Of a stretch of 64,000 nt of DNA, positions 43,823 to 51,988 are shown piece after piece; positions within the stretch are counted from its first letter, which is position 1; the number at the start of each line of letters is the position of its first letter. Made by a program: the position numbers and the translations under genes. The notes below the pieces were generated by a model. That model did not search any database, had not been told where the DNA came from, and saw only the letters and a list, made by a program, of their open reading frames with translations. Source of the stretch: Frigididesulfovibrio sp031551885 (GTDB lineage: Bacteria; Desulfobacterota; Desulfovibrionia; Desulfovibrionales; Desulfovibrionaceae); the NCBI GenBank assembly GCA_031551885.1, contig JAVBMX010000027.1, positions 1 to 64,000 on the forward strand, given 5' to 3'.

Positions 43823-44560
43823 CTACCACCAGTACATGGGGTAGCGCCGAGCCTTGGAAAAATTGTTCCAGACCACCCCAATCAGCACCAGCACAAGCAC
43901 GCTCAGCCCAACCGGGTATAGGGCGTAGCTGTAGCCGTAACCTTTCAACTCCGCGCTGCCCACCACGGCGATAAGAGCCGTGGCCCCGCCGGGCGGGTGC
44001 AGGGTGGCGGTGACGTGCATGGCCGAAATGGAAAGCGCCACGGCCAGGGCCGAGGCCGCCCACAAGTATTCCCCTCCCAACACCTGATGGGCGAAAACGC
44101 CGGCCAGGGCGGATACCACATGCCCGCCGACGACGTTGCGCGGCTGGGCGAACGGCGCGTGCGGCGCGCCGAACACCAGCACGCAGGAAGCCCCGAAGGA
44201 ACCCAGCAAAAGCCCCTGCTCCTGCCGGCCCCAGACCTCGATATTCACCAGCGCCAGGGCGAGTATGCCCAGAAATGACCCGCAAAACGACCACAGGGTG
44301 TCGACCAGGGAAAAGTCGGCCGTGGCCGGGTTTTTCCCCCGCATCTTGTAAAAATAGGCCAGAAACCGCGTGCCGAAACGGCGCACAAAGTGACGCCGGG
44401 GACGACGCGCGCCGGGCACGACCTTATGGCCGGCCGGTTCGCCCGCAAGGCGCTCCAGACCTCGGCGCAGCTTACGGGCCGGAACGCGGGCGGACACGGC
44501 CCGCCGCAGGTGTTCTTTCTCGGAGACCGGGGGCGAGAGGAAACGCTTGGAGGAAGACAT
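43823..44560 (-). CDS. HPP-family integral membrane protein
   Basis: A 245-aa protein with about 60 basic N-terminal residues followed by four hydrophobic helices. The family signature HVTATLHPPGGATALIAVVG is at about 175. Other helices are SFCGSFLGILALALVNIEV, QGLLLGSFGASCVLVFGAPH and GYSYALYPVGLSVLVLVLIG. HPP proteins have been linked to nitrite transport in plants and cyanobacteria, but most bacterial members are unassigned. GAGG lies 5-6 nt before the ATG at 44560. It converges with the lipoprotein gene (19-bp gap). Confidence 0.88.
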   Translation of the reverse strand: MSSSKRFLSPPVSEKEHLRRAVSARVPARKLRRGLERLAGEPAGHKVVPGARRPRRHFVRRFGTRFLAYFYKMRGKNPATADFSLVDTLWSFCGSFLGILALALVNIEVWGRQEQGLLLGSFGASCVLVFGAPHAPFAQPRNVVGGHVVSALAGVFAHQVLGGEYLWAASALAVALSISAMHVTATLHPPGGATALIAVVGSAELKGYGYSYALYPVGLSVLVLVLIGVVWNNFSKARRYPMYWW

Positions 44561-44880
44561 AAAAACCTCATAGGCCGGACGTTGTGAACCGATCGCCGCC
44601 TTCGTCCGACGCCGGGTCGGTTTGAGCGACAAGGCAACGGGCGGCGGCGCCCGATCCGAACCGAACAAAAGGATGAATGTCGTTATAATGCCGGATTTGC
44701 GGCGCAAGGTCGAGGGAAAAGCAACACTCCGGCGGAAGGCAAAATCCAAACCGTTCACGTTCCGGGACGAAAAGAAAGAGCGTGCCCGCCTTTCTTTCTC
44801 ACGCCGATATGGTTGACCGCTCCCCTCGGGGAGGCGTAGCTTCCCGAAGCCCGTCAAAAAAACTACGGGCGGCCGTCGTC

Positions 44881-46245
44881 ATGTCGTATCATCATTTTCT
44901 CCACTCCCCTCTGCGCTATTGGAAGCAAAAAGCCAATCGCCGCGCCCTGCTGTTCTGGGCTCCCCCCGTCTGCACGGGATTCGCGGCCACCCTGTTGGCC
45001 AAAACAGCCGGGCTCGGCTTCAGCTTTTTTGAGGCCATGTCGACTCGCTGGTGGTGGTGGCCGTTCCTGGCCCTTCCCCTCGGCGGCCTGCTCCTGACCT
45101 GGTTCCTGCGGCGGGTCGGCCCCGGCGCCGAGGGCAGCGGCATCCAGCAGACCATCGCGGCCATGAAGGTCGCCCAAACGCCGGAACGCCTGTCTTCGCT
45201 CGTGTCTCTGCGCCTCGCCCTGGTCAAATTCGTCGCCGTCGTCGGCGGGCTCGGCTCCGGGTTCGTGCTCGGCCTGGAAGGCCCCACGGTGCAGATCGGC
45301 GCGGGCATTTTCAACTCCTTCCGCCGCTTTCTTCCCTCGGATGCGGAACTGTTCCGACGCAGGCTCATCGCGGTCGGCGGCGCGGCGGGCATAGCCGCCG
45401 CCTTCAACGCGCCCCTGGCCGGCCTGATGTTCGCGTTTGAGGAAATGTCGCTGTCCACCAAAGGGCATACCCCGGCCAGACTGGCTCTGGCGGTTATTCT
45501 CTCCGGCCTGGTCGCGCAGCCCCTCTTCGGTTGGAACAGCTACTTCGGCCATATAGAGCCCCTTTCGGGGGGCATCCCCTTGCGCTTCCTTCCCCTGCTC
45601 GCCGTTCTGGCCCTGACCGGGGGGCTGCTCGGGGGGGCCTTTTCCTGGCTGGTGGTTCGGGCTTCGGCCTGGCTTCCTTCCCCGGTATGGCGCTTCCGCC
45701 TGAACCATCCCTATATTTACGTGTTATGCAGCGGCGTGGTCGTGGCCCTGTGCGGGCTGGCCGTTCCCATCTTCGGCAGCGGCATGGAAACAACCCACGC
45801 CATGCTCGCCGACGGAACCCTGCCCCCCTGGTACTACCTGCCCTGCAAATTCATGGGCCTTTTGGCCACCTACCTGACCGGCCTGCCCGGGGGCATCTTC
45901 GCCCCTTCCTTCTCGCTTGGGGCTGGGCTCGGCTCCTGGTTCGCGCCCCTGGTCGGGCCGCACTGGCAAAGCGAGTTCATCGCCGTGGGCATGGTGGCCG
46001 TGCTCGCGGGCGTAACCCGCGCCCCGCTGACCGCGGCCTTCATCATGCTGGAAATGACCAACGGGCACTCCATGACCCTGCCCGCCCTGGGCGCGGCCTT
46101 CTGCGCCGCCTGGACGGCCCGGTTCTTCCGGGTTCGCTTCTATCACGAGCTGGCCGAGCGTATCCTGCGGCACGGCTATGCCCCCCGCCCGAACGTCAAA
46201 GAAAGTCGCCCCTCATTCGGCGTTGAAATCACACGCTCAAAATAA
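44881..46245 (+). CDS. ClC-type chloride channel / H+-Cl- antiporter
   Basis: A 454-aa membrane protein with the ClC ion-path motifs: GAEGSGIQQTI (GSGIP equivalent), GLEGPTVQIGAGIF with the gating glutamate, and GGIFAPSFSLGAGLGSW. FNAPLAGLMFAFEEM carries the internal glutamate used by proton-coupled members. GSGI rather than GNGI argues for chloride rather than fluoride. The start at 44881 (MSYHHFLHSPLRYW) is the best fit to family length, but no good ribosome site is visible; an ATG at 44782 is possible. The 320 bp between the divergent HPP gene and this one contain no gene. Confidence 0.92.
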   Translation: MSYHHFLHSPLRYWKQKANRRALLFWAPPVCTGFAATLLAKTAGLGFSFFEAMSTRWWWWPFLALPLGGLLLTWFLRRVGPGAEGSGIQQTIAAMKVAQTPERLSSLVSLRLALVKFVAVVGGLGSGFVLGLEGPTVQIGAGIFNSFRRFLPSDAELFRRRLIAVGGAAGIAAAFNAPLAGLMFAFEEMSLSTKGHTPARLALAVILSGLVAQPLFGWNSYFGHIEPLSGGIPLRFLPLLAVLALTGGLLGGAFSWLVVRASAWLPSPVWRFRLNHPYIYVLCSGVVVALCGLAVPIFGSGMETTHAMLADGTLPPWYYLPCKFMGLLATYLTGLPGGIFAPSFSLGAGLGSWFAPLVGPHWQSEFIAVGMVAVLAGVTRAPLTAAFIMLEMTNGHSMTLPALGAAFCAAWTARFFRVRFYHELAERILRHGYAPRPNVKESRPSFGVEITRSK

Positions 46246-46284
46246 CTATATCTCATTAAAATAATTGAATGAAATAAATAGTTC

Positions 46285-46313
46285 TTGCGTTTTCGATTTG
46301 AAATCGCTAGATA
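46285..46313 (+). promoter_or_regulatory. promoter upstream of the paaK-like gene
   Basis: TTGCGT (46285-46290), 17-bp spacer, TAGATA (46308-46313), in an AT-rich stretch. The spacer contains a small palindrome CGATTTGAAATCG that could be an operator. Confidence 0.5.
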
Positions 46314-46377
46314 CTGGAAGGTTACAGTCGGCATCTTTCTGATCCGGCCGTGCCCATATTACTTCAGGAGCATCCGC

Positions 46378-47643
46378 ATGACCCGTAAAGACCGGACCGA
46401 AGGCATCTACAGTCGCCGCGAAGTATTGGACGAGGGCGAGCGCCGCCAGTTTTATCTCATCCAGCTAAAGGACTTGCTGTCCTTTGCCTACCGGTACTCC
46501 GAGGACGTGAAAAAGCGCTTTGACCGCGCCCAGTTCAACGTGGAGAAGTTCAAGCAACTCTCGGACCTGAAGCATATCCCCATTCTCAAGAAAAAAGAGC
46601 TGATCTTCCTGCAGTCCATGGGGCCGCGCCTGGGCGGGCTTTTGACCAAGGACATCGGCGAACTCAAGCGCATCTTCCTTTCCCCCGGCCCGATTTTTGA
46701 TCCCGAAGACCGCGCCGACGACTACTGGGGCTATACCGAAGCCTTCTACTCCGTGGGTTTCCGCCCCGGCGACGTGACCCAGATCACCTTCAACTATCAC
46801 TTGGCTCCGGCCGGGCTGATGTTTGAAGAGCCCCTGCGCAACCTGGGCTGCGCGGTCATGCCCGCCGGCCCCGGCAACGCCGTGACCCAGCTGGAAATCA
46901 TGCAGAAGTTGCGCATCCAGGGCTACGTAGGCACGCCGAGCTACCTGATGCACTTGGCCCAGAAGGCCGAGGAAAAAGGCATCAACCCGCGCAAAGAACT
47001 TTTCCTGGAAGTGGCCTTCGTGACCGGCGAAAAATTCTCGGAAAAGATGCGCAACATGATGGAAAAGAAATTCGACATGATCATGCGTCAGGGCTACGGC
47101 ACGGCGGATGTGGGCTGCATCGGCTACGAGTGCTTCCACAAGACCGGCCTGCACATCGCCAACCGCGCCTATGTGGAAATCTGCCATCCGGACACGGGCA
47201 TTCCGCTGAAGGACGGCGAAGTGGGCGAAATCGTGGTCACGGCCTTCAACAAGACCTACCCGCTGATCCGCTTGGCCACGGGCGACCTTTCCTACATCGA
47301 CCGCTCGCCCTGCCCCTGCGGCCGCACCAGCCCGAGGCTCGGCAACATCGTCGGCCGCGTGGACACCACGGCCCGAATCAAGGGCATGTTCGTGTACCCG
47401 CACCAGGTCGAGCAGGTTCTGGCCCGCTTCGAGGAAATCAAGCGTTGGCAGATCGAAGTCACCAACTCCGGCGGCATCGACGAAATGACCCTGTACATCG
47501 AAACCGGCGGCTTCAAGCGCGAGGACGAACTCCTCCACCAGTTCCGCGAAAAAATCAAACTCCGCCCCGAGCTCAAGATTCTGGCCCCCGGCACCCTGCC
47601 GCCCCAGATCAAGCCCATCGAAGACAAGCGCACCTGGGATTGA
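46378..47643 (+). CDS. phenylacetate-CoA ligase family enzyme
   Basis: A 421-aa AMP-forming CoA ligase of the PaaK type, which activates aryl or other carboxylic acids through an acyl-adenylate. Seen are YGTADVGCIGYEC (ATP/adenylate region), GEVGEIVVTAFNKTYPLIRLATGDLSY with the motif Asp, and CPCGRTSPRLGNIVGRVDTTARIKGMFVYPHQ. The C-terminal lysine domain follows. The usual glycine-rich loop (SSGTTG) is replaced here by LSPGPIFDPEDRADDYW, as in many sulfate-reducer homologues, so the true substrate is uncertain. GGAG is 7 nt before the ATG. The last 75 codons and terminator are tandemly duplicated (47421-48084). Confidence 0.88.
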   Translation: MTRKDRTEGIYSRREVLDEGERRQFYLIQLKDLLSFAYRYSEDVKKRFDRAQFNVEKFKQLSDLKHIPILKKKELIFLQSMGPRLGGLLTKDIGELKRIFLSPGPIFDPEDRADDYWGYTEAFYSVGFRPGDVTQITFNYHLAPAGLMFEEPLRNLGCAVMPAGPGNAVTQLEIMQKLRIQGYVGTPSYLMHLAQKAEEKGINPRKELFLEVAFVTGEKFSEKMRNMMEKKFDMIMRQGYGTADVGCIGYECFHKTGLHIANRAYVEICHPDTGIPLKDGEVGEIVVTAFNKTYPLIRLATGDLSYIDRSPCPCGRTSPRLGNIVGRVDTTARIKGMFVYPHQVEQVLARFEEIKRWQIEVTNSGGIDEMTLYIETGGFKREDELLHQFREKIKLRPELKILAPGTLPPQIKPIEDKRTWD

Positions 47644-47712
47644 TTCCCGGCGGTGCCGCGTTGATGCGACTGAGCGCTCCCGCGCTGCGGAGATACAACG
47701 AAGATACAAAGG

Positions 47713-47742
47713 AAAACGGCGGCCCGCAGAGGTCGCCGTTTT
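47713..47742 (+). terminator. terminator of the ligase gene
   Basis: A 9-bp stem AAAACGGCG/CGCCGTTTT with a 12-nt loop, 70 bp after the stop; an identical copy lies at 48050-48079. The T-run is short. Confidence 0.6.
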
Positions 47743-47752
47743 CACATTTTCC

Positions 47753-47980
47753 GTGCCTCGGCCCGCCTCGAGGAACAAGCGCCGGCAGATCGAAATCACC
47801 AACTCCGGCGGCATCGACGAAATGACCCTGTACATCGAAACCGGCGGCTTCAAGCGCGAGGACGAACTCCTCCACCAGTTCCGCGAAAAGATCAAACTCC
47901 GCCCCGAGCTCAAGATTCTGGCCCCCGGCACCCTGCCGCCCCAGATCAAGCCCATCGAAGACAAGCGCACCTGGGATTGA
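47753..47980 (+). pseudogene. orphan C-terminal fragment of the ligase gene
   Basis: The second duplicate keeps an open frame of 75 codons matching the ligase C-terminus (ITNSGGIDEMTLYIETGGFK to IEDKRTWD). It has no ribosome site and lacks the adenylation domain, so it is a duplication by-product. Confidence 0.85.
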
Positions 47981-48143
47981 TTCCCGGCGGCGCCGCGTTG
48001 ATGCGACTGAGCGCTCCCACGCTACGGAGATACAACGAAAATACAAAGGAAAACGGCGGCCCGCAGAGGTCGCCGTTTTCACATGGGGGGTTCAGACGTG
48101 TATCCGAAGAGGAACGAAACCGGGGAAACCGGCTCCGACGGCG

Positions 48144-48437
48144 TTACATGCCCAGCTTGACCGGGGGAACGTGTTTCGGGTTTTTGGAGAAATGCGGCCG
48201 ATTGATGTCCATATCATTGGGCGAGAGCATACCGTTGCCCCATCTGTCCAGTTTCTCGAACGCGGCGTTCCGCCACGGCCAGCAGGCCGAGAATTCGCTC
48301 TGGGACAGATGGCCGTCCCTGCCCTTGTCACACATTTCAAACTGCTCGTGGTTGTATTTATCCGCAGCCTGAGCGTGCGTTGCGGGGTGCAGCAGGAACA
48401 CGCCGAACAAAGCCAAAGTGGGAAGAAGGAATTTCAT
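48144..48437 (-). CDS. small exported EF-hand protein A
   Basis: A 97-aa protein with signal peptide MKFLLPTLALFGVFLLHPAT, almost the same as that of the larger EF-hand protein at 49395-50240. It is followed by two EF-hand loops: DKGRDGHLSQSE (about 37, Gly in the third ligand position) and a degenerate DRWGNGMLSPND (about 63). AAGGAG is 6 nt before the ATG. It probably binds calcium weakly in the periplasm. It is one of three related genes on this strand. Confidence 0.85.
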   Translation of the reverse strand: MKFLLPTLALFGVFLLHPATHAQAADKYNHEQFEMCDKGRDGHLSQSEFSACWPWRNAAFEKLDRWGNGMLSPNDMDINRPHFSKNPKHVPPVKLGM

Positions 48438-48651
48438 GTGAGTCTCCTTATATAGAATTTTATATAATTTATTATATTTCAATGTTCCCGAATATTGTCA
48501 ATGAATTATAAAAAAATAGTTGCGCTCGTTTCGGGATGGCGCATTCGCGCTGCGCCGCTGCGCCTCGGGCGACGCCGGGGTTTGCCGGGGAGGAATGCAA
48601 GGCGTGAGCCCGCCGCTTCGGCATATTTCTCTTTGTCGCCTACCGGGACGT

Positions 48652-48678
48652 AAAAACGGCGCCCCTTGCGGGACGCCG
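48652..48678 (-). terminator. terminator of EF-hand gene B
   Basis: Minus strand CGGCG-CCC type stem (48657-48678, one internal mismatch) followed by TTTTTA. It lies 98 bp after the stop at 48776. The space 48438-48775 otherwise holds no supported gene. Confidence 0.55.
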
Positions 48679-48775
48679 TGTTACGTTCAAGCAGGGGTGG
48701 GCTCATAAAACAGATGACGCTCCCCGGCGGATTCAGGATGTTGTCGTCCGAATCCGGAACTTTCCGGGCATAGGA

Positions 48776-49066
48776 TCAGCGGGCGCCTTCAGAGGTATCG
48801 GGATGAAGGTGAGGCCAGCCGATTCGCATTTCTTCCGTGGTCAGCTTGCCGTCCCCGCTTGTATCCAATTTCTGGAAGGTATCCTCCTTACCCGGCCAAC
48901 AAGCCAAAAATTCTTCCTTGGACAAATAGTTGTCTTTCTCCTTGTCACAGAGCTTAAATTGCTCATGGCTGTAGGCGGGGGACTTCTCCGCGGCCTGAAC
49001 GCCGCCCACGAACGGAAGAACCAGGAACATTCCCAACAAAACCAACAAGGAAAACGTCGCTTTCAT
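48776..49066 (-). CDS. small exported EF-hand protein B
   Basis: A 96-aa protein with a signal peptide (FSLLVLLGMFLVLPFVGGVQA). It has two EF-hands, DKEKDNYLSKEE (Asn in place of the central Gly) and the canonical DTSGDGKLTTEE. The linker FLACWPGKEDTFQKL resembles protein A (FSACWPWRNAAFEKL), showing common origin. GGAG is 7 nt before the ATG at 49066. Probably a periplasmic calcium-binding protein; partner unknown. The AT-rich 49067-49297 contains the likely promoter but no gene. Confidence 0.87.
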   Translation of the reverse strand: MKATFSLLVLLGMFLVLPFVGGVQAAEKSPAYSHEQFKLCDKEKDNYLSKEEFLACWPGKEDTFQKLDTSGDGKLTTEEMRIGWPHLHPDTSEGAR

Positions 49067-49297
49067 AATACAGCTCCTTTGTAAAGAAAATTTTCCGTTC
49101 ATCTTGTATGTTACGATACATTTATGATGTCAATGCACTATAAAAATCACACAAAATCCGACGTAGCAATCAAACTATCAGTGAAATAACATTATAAAAA
49201 TACATTGCCATATTACGCATAAATGACATACAACAAGATTTATACAAAATATGGCTATAAAAAATATAAGACAACAGCACCGCAGCGACAGAAGATA

Positions 49298-49326
49298 TAA
49301 AAAAACTCCGGGAAGATCTCCCGGAG
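49298..49326 (-). terminator. terminator of EF-hand gene C
   Basis: Minus strand CTCCGGGA/TCCCGGAG-type stem with a short loop, followed by a run of T residues, 69 bp after the stop at 49395. Confidence 0.8.
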
Positions 49327-49394
49327 CCATCTTTATTTCCGTGACCGGTCTCGCCGAACTGCGTTCGACGAGACCGGCGCGACCGTGGCAGGCG

Positions 49395-50240
49395 CTACTT
49401 GGCCCCTTCATTCTTGACCGTTCCGGCTTCCCGCTCGCCTCGGCGGGCATCATGCCACGCCTTGAGCTCTTCGCGAGAGAGTTGCCCATTGCCGTCCTTA
49501 TCTATCTCCGCGAACTTGCCCGCAAGGCGCGGCATGCAAGCTTGAACCTCTTCCTTGCTCAGCAGGCCGTCCTCGTTTTTATCGCATTCCTCAAAGGGAT
49601 TTCCCCGCCGACCCTCACCCCGGTGCGCGTCGCCCCAGGCCTTCAACTCTTCACGGGAAACCTGGCCGTTGCCGTCCTTATCGATCTCGGCAAACTTGTC
49701 CGCCAGGCGCGGCATGCAGGCTTGGACCTCTTCCTTGCTCAGTAGGCCATCCTTGTTTTTGTCGCATTCTTCAAAGGGACGGCCGTGCCGGCCTTCGCCC
49801 CGGCGCGACTCGTGCCAAGCCTTGAATTCTTCCAGCGAGATCATCCCGTTGCCGTCTTTGTCCATCTTCGCGAACTTCTCGGCGCCCTTCGGTTTGCAGG
49901 CGAGGAATTCCTCCTTGCTCAGCGCGCCGTCTTTGTTTTTGTCGCACTCCTCAAAAAAACGGCCGGCGCGCTCGGCCCGGCGCGCGTCGCGCCACGCCTT
50001 GAGTTCTTCACGCGAGACCAACCCGTTGCCGTCCTTGTCTATGGCCGCGAAGTGCTCCGCGTTGCGCGGCCGGAAGACTTGAAATTCCTCTTTGCTCAAA
50101 AAGCCGTCTTTGTTCGTATCGCAATCTTCAAACTTCGGCTTGGGGGAAGCGGAGGTCGCGTCCGCCTGCGCGGCGTTTCCGGAAGCGGGCTGCAGCAAAA
50201 ACACGCCAAGCAGGGCCAAGGTGGGGAGAGTATATTTCAT
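49395..50240 (-). CDS. exported protein with eight EF-hands (C)
   Basis: A 281-aa protein with signal peptide MKYTLPTLALLGVFLLQPAS. It has four EF-hand pairs: DTNKDGFLSKEE/DKDGNGLVSREE, DKNKDGALSKEE/DKDGNGMISLEE, DKNKDGLLSKEE/DKDGNGQVSREE and DKNEDGLLSKEE/DKDGNGQLSREE. All eight loops keep the DxDxDG-type ligands and final Glu, so it should bind up to eight calcium ions. Basic linkers (RRGEGRHG) separate pairs. The last two pairs are almost identical, pointing to recent unit duplication. AGGAG is 7 nt before the ATG. Probably a periplasmic or outer-surface calcium buffer or sensor. Note the nearby calcium-dependent RTX adhesins. Confidence 0.92.
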   Translation of the reverse strand: MKYTLPTLALLGVFLLQPASGNAAQADATSASPKPKFEDCDTNKDGFLSKEEFQVFRPRNAEHFAAIDKDGNGLVSREELKAWRDARRAERAGRFFEECDKNKDGALSKEEFLACKPKGAEKFAKMDKDGNGMISLEEFKAWHESRRGEGRHGRPFEECDKNKDGLLSKEEVQACMPRLADKFAEIDKDGNGQVSREELKAWGDAHRGEGRRGNPFEECDKNEDGLLSKEEVQACMPRLAGKFAEIDKDGNGQLSREELKAWHDARRGEREAGTVKNEGAK

Positions 50241-50565
50241 AATCGAGCTCCTTGTTTGCGGATGATGGTATACCGTCCGCTTGATGCCAATCTGCGCCGG
50301 CATCGTCGGGAAAATATGTGGGAAGGGTGAGGACATTGTGAGCGCCGGCATTCGTCCTTTGCCGGCCAATGCTCGCTCCCGGTTCCGCCGCAGGGGAAAA
50401 TTCATGGGTGCAACGCATCTCATGATGCCCCGCCCCGCGCCTGCTTGGCATGACAAATTTTCTCCGCCGAAAAAGTGTCTCGTTCTCCGGCCGCGCCTTG
50501 CCGCGCCTTGCCGGACGCGGCCGAGTCGGCTATGATCTTGATAAACTTCAACCGGAGAATACGCC

Positions 50566-51723
50566 ATGCCCGCAGCAAAAAACACTGCCTCCCGCGTCTG
50601 GTTCGCCGACATTCGCGCCCGCGGCGCCGGCGAAAACAAAGTTTCCAAGATCGAAGCCCTGTTCAAGGCCGCCGGATTCAACAAATTGGTGGAAAAAAAC
50701 GACCTGACCGCCGTGAAGCTGCATTTCGGCGAGCCGGGCAACGATACCTTCCTCAGCCCGGTCTTTGTCCGCAAAGTGGTGGAACTGCTCAAAGCGGCCG
50801 GAGCCAACCCTTTCTTGACCGACACCAACACCCTGTACGGCGGCCTGCGCCACAACGCCGTGGACCACCTGAACACGGCCACGGCCCACGGCTTCACCCC
50901 GGCCACGGTCGGCGCCCCGGTGATCATCGCCGACGGCCTGCGGGGCACGAGTTTTCGTGAAGTCTCGATCAAAGGCAAACACTTCAAAAAAGTCGCCATT
51001 GCCGACGCCGTGCTCGACGCGCGTTCCATGATCGTGCTTTCACACTTCAAAGGACACCAAATGGCCGGCTTCGGCGGGGCCATCAAAAACCTGGCCATGG
51101 GCTGCGCGCCGGGGCGCGGCAAATGCGCCCAGCACGCCTCGCGGTTTGAGGTGGACGGCGCGAAATGTACGGTCTGCGGCATCTGTATGGCCGCCTGCCC
51201 GGAAAAAGCCATTTCCTGGGCCAAAGAACCCGGCCTGAACAAAAAGGGCAAGCACGCCTTCATCGACAAGGAAAAATGTGTGGGCTGCGGGGAATGTATG
51301 ACCCTGTGCCGCTACGGGGCCATCGCCATTGACTGGGAAAGCGAAATCGGCCCCTTCAACGAGCGCATGGCGGAATACGCCCACGGAGCTGTGAAAGGCA
51401 AGCCGGGCCGGGTGGGTTACATCAATTTCGCGCTCAACATCACCCCGGACTGCGACTGCGCGGGCTGGAGCGATGCGGCCATGGTGTCGGACATCGGCAT
51501 CCTCGCCTCGCACGATCCCGTGGCCCTCGACAAGGCCTGCTACGACCTGGTCAACGCCCGACAAGGCAATCCCGAGTCGGCGCTGACCTGCAACCACGAG
51601 CCCGGCAAAGATAAATTCAAGGGCGCGTGGTCCTACACCGACGGCGAAGTGCAGTTCGCCCACGCCCAAGCCCTGGGTCTCGGCCAAGTCGAATATGAGC
51701 TCATCGACATCACCCCGCCCTAG
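50566..51723 (+). CDS. DUF362 protein with two [4Fe-4S] ferredoxin motifs
   Basis: A 385-aa cytoplasmic iron-sulfur protein. The N-terminal two-thirds is the DUF362 domain (AVKLHFGEPGNDTFLSPVFV, DTNTLYGGLRHNAVDHLNTA, VLSHFKGHQMAGFGGAIKNL). Two ferredoxin clusters follow: CTVCGICMAACPEKAI (about 204) and CVGCGECMTLCRYGAI (about 243). The C-terminal part (DCDCAGWSDAAMVSDIGILA) also belongs to the DUF362 family. Function is unknown; it is common in strict anaerobes as an electron carrier or accessory protein. GGAG is 8 nt before the ATG. No partner gene is adjacent. Confidence 0.92.
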   Translation: MPAAKNTASRVWFADIRARGAGENKVSKIEALFKAAGFNKLVEKNDLTAVKLHFGEPGNDTFLSPVFVRKVVELLKAAGANPFLTDTNTLYGGLRHNAVDHLNTATAHGFTPATVGAPVIIADGLRGTSFREVSIKGKHFKKVAIADAVLDARSMIVLSHFKGHQMAGFGGAIKNLAMGCAPGRGKCAQHASRFEVDGAKCTVCGICMAACPEKAISWAKEPGLNKKGKHAFIDKEKCVGCGECMTLCRYGAIAIDWESEIGPFNERMAEYAHGAVKGKPGRVGYINFALNITPDCDCAGWSDAAMVSDIGILASHDPVALDKACYDLVNARQGNPESALTCNHEPGKDKFKGAWSYTDGEVQFAHAQALGLGQVEYELIDITPP

Positions 51724-51836
51724 GCGGAGTAGGAAGAAGAAAGAAGAAGGAAAGGAAAAGAGGGGATGCCTCCGGCGGCCAAAGGGGGGCCCGTCCCATC
51801 CTCGCCACGCAACAGTCCACCAATTAAAATTTTTTG

Positions 51837-51988
51837 AAGGGGCTGTTTCCAAATAAAAGATTTCGCGCCAAGAACAAGGAAAACGGCCCTTTTTGCGAAG
51901 GAAGTGTACTCTTCTGGTACTCGACCGGAGCAAAAAGGGCCGTTTGACGCGGTCATTGGACGAAAGATTTATTTGGAAACAGCCCCTT
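51837..51988. mobile_element. 152-bp MITE-like hairpin element
   Basis: The ends are a 21-bp perfect inverted repeat (51837-51857 and 51968-51988; arm contains GGGGCTGTTTCCAAATAAA). Inside, a second 16-bp perfect inverted repeat (51881-51896 and 51930-51945) has the same centre. There is no gene inside and no clear target duplication. The right end overlaps the stop codon of the gene at 51987-53432. Confidence 0.7.

Larger units (their letters stand above)
47421..48084 (+). repeat. tandem duplication of the ligase gene 3' end
   Basis: Copy 1 (47421-47747) covers the last 75 codons of the ligase gene, its stop and the following hairpin. Copy 2 (47760-48084) repeats it at a 337-339-bp offset with few changes (one 2-bp deletion, a Val-to-Ile change and several silent or spacer changes). 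The hairpin AAAACGGCG/CGCCGTTTT (47713-47742) is copied too (48050-48079). Confidence 0.95.

Noticed and set aside
44561..44880. Fluoride riboswitch before the ClC gene
   Set aside because: The sequence does not match the conserved core of the crcB motif, and the protein has GSGI rather than the GNGI of fluoride-type ClC.
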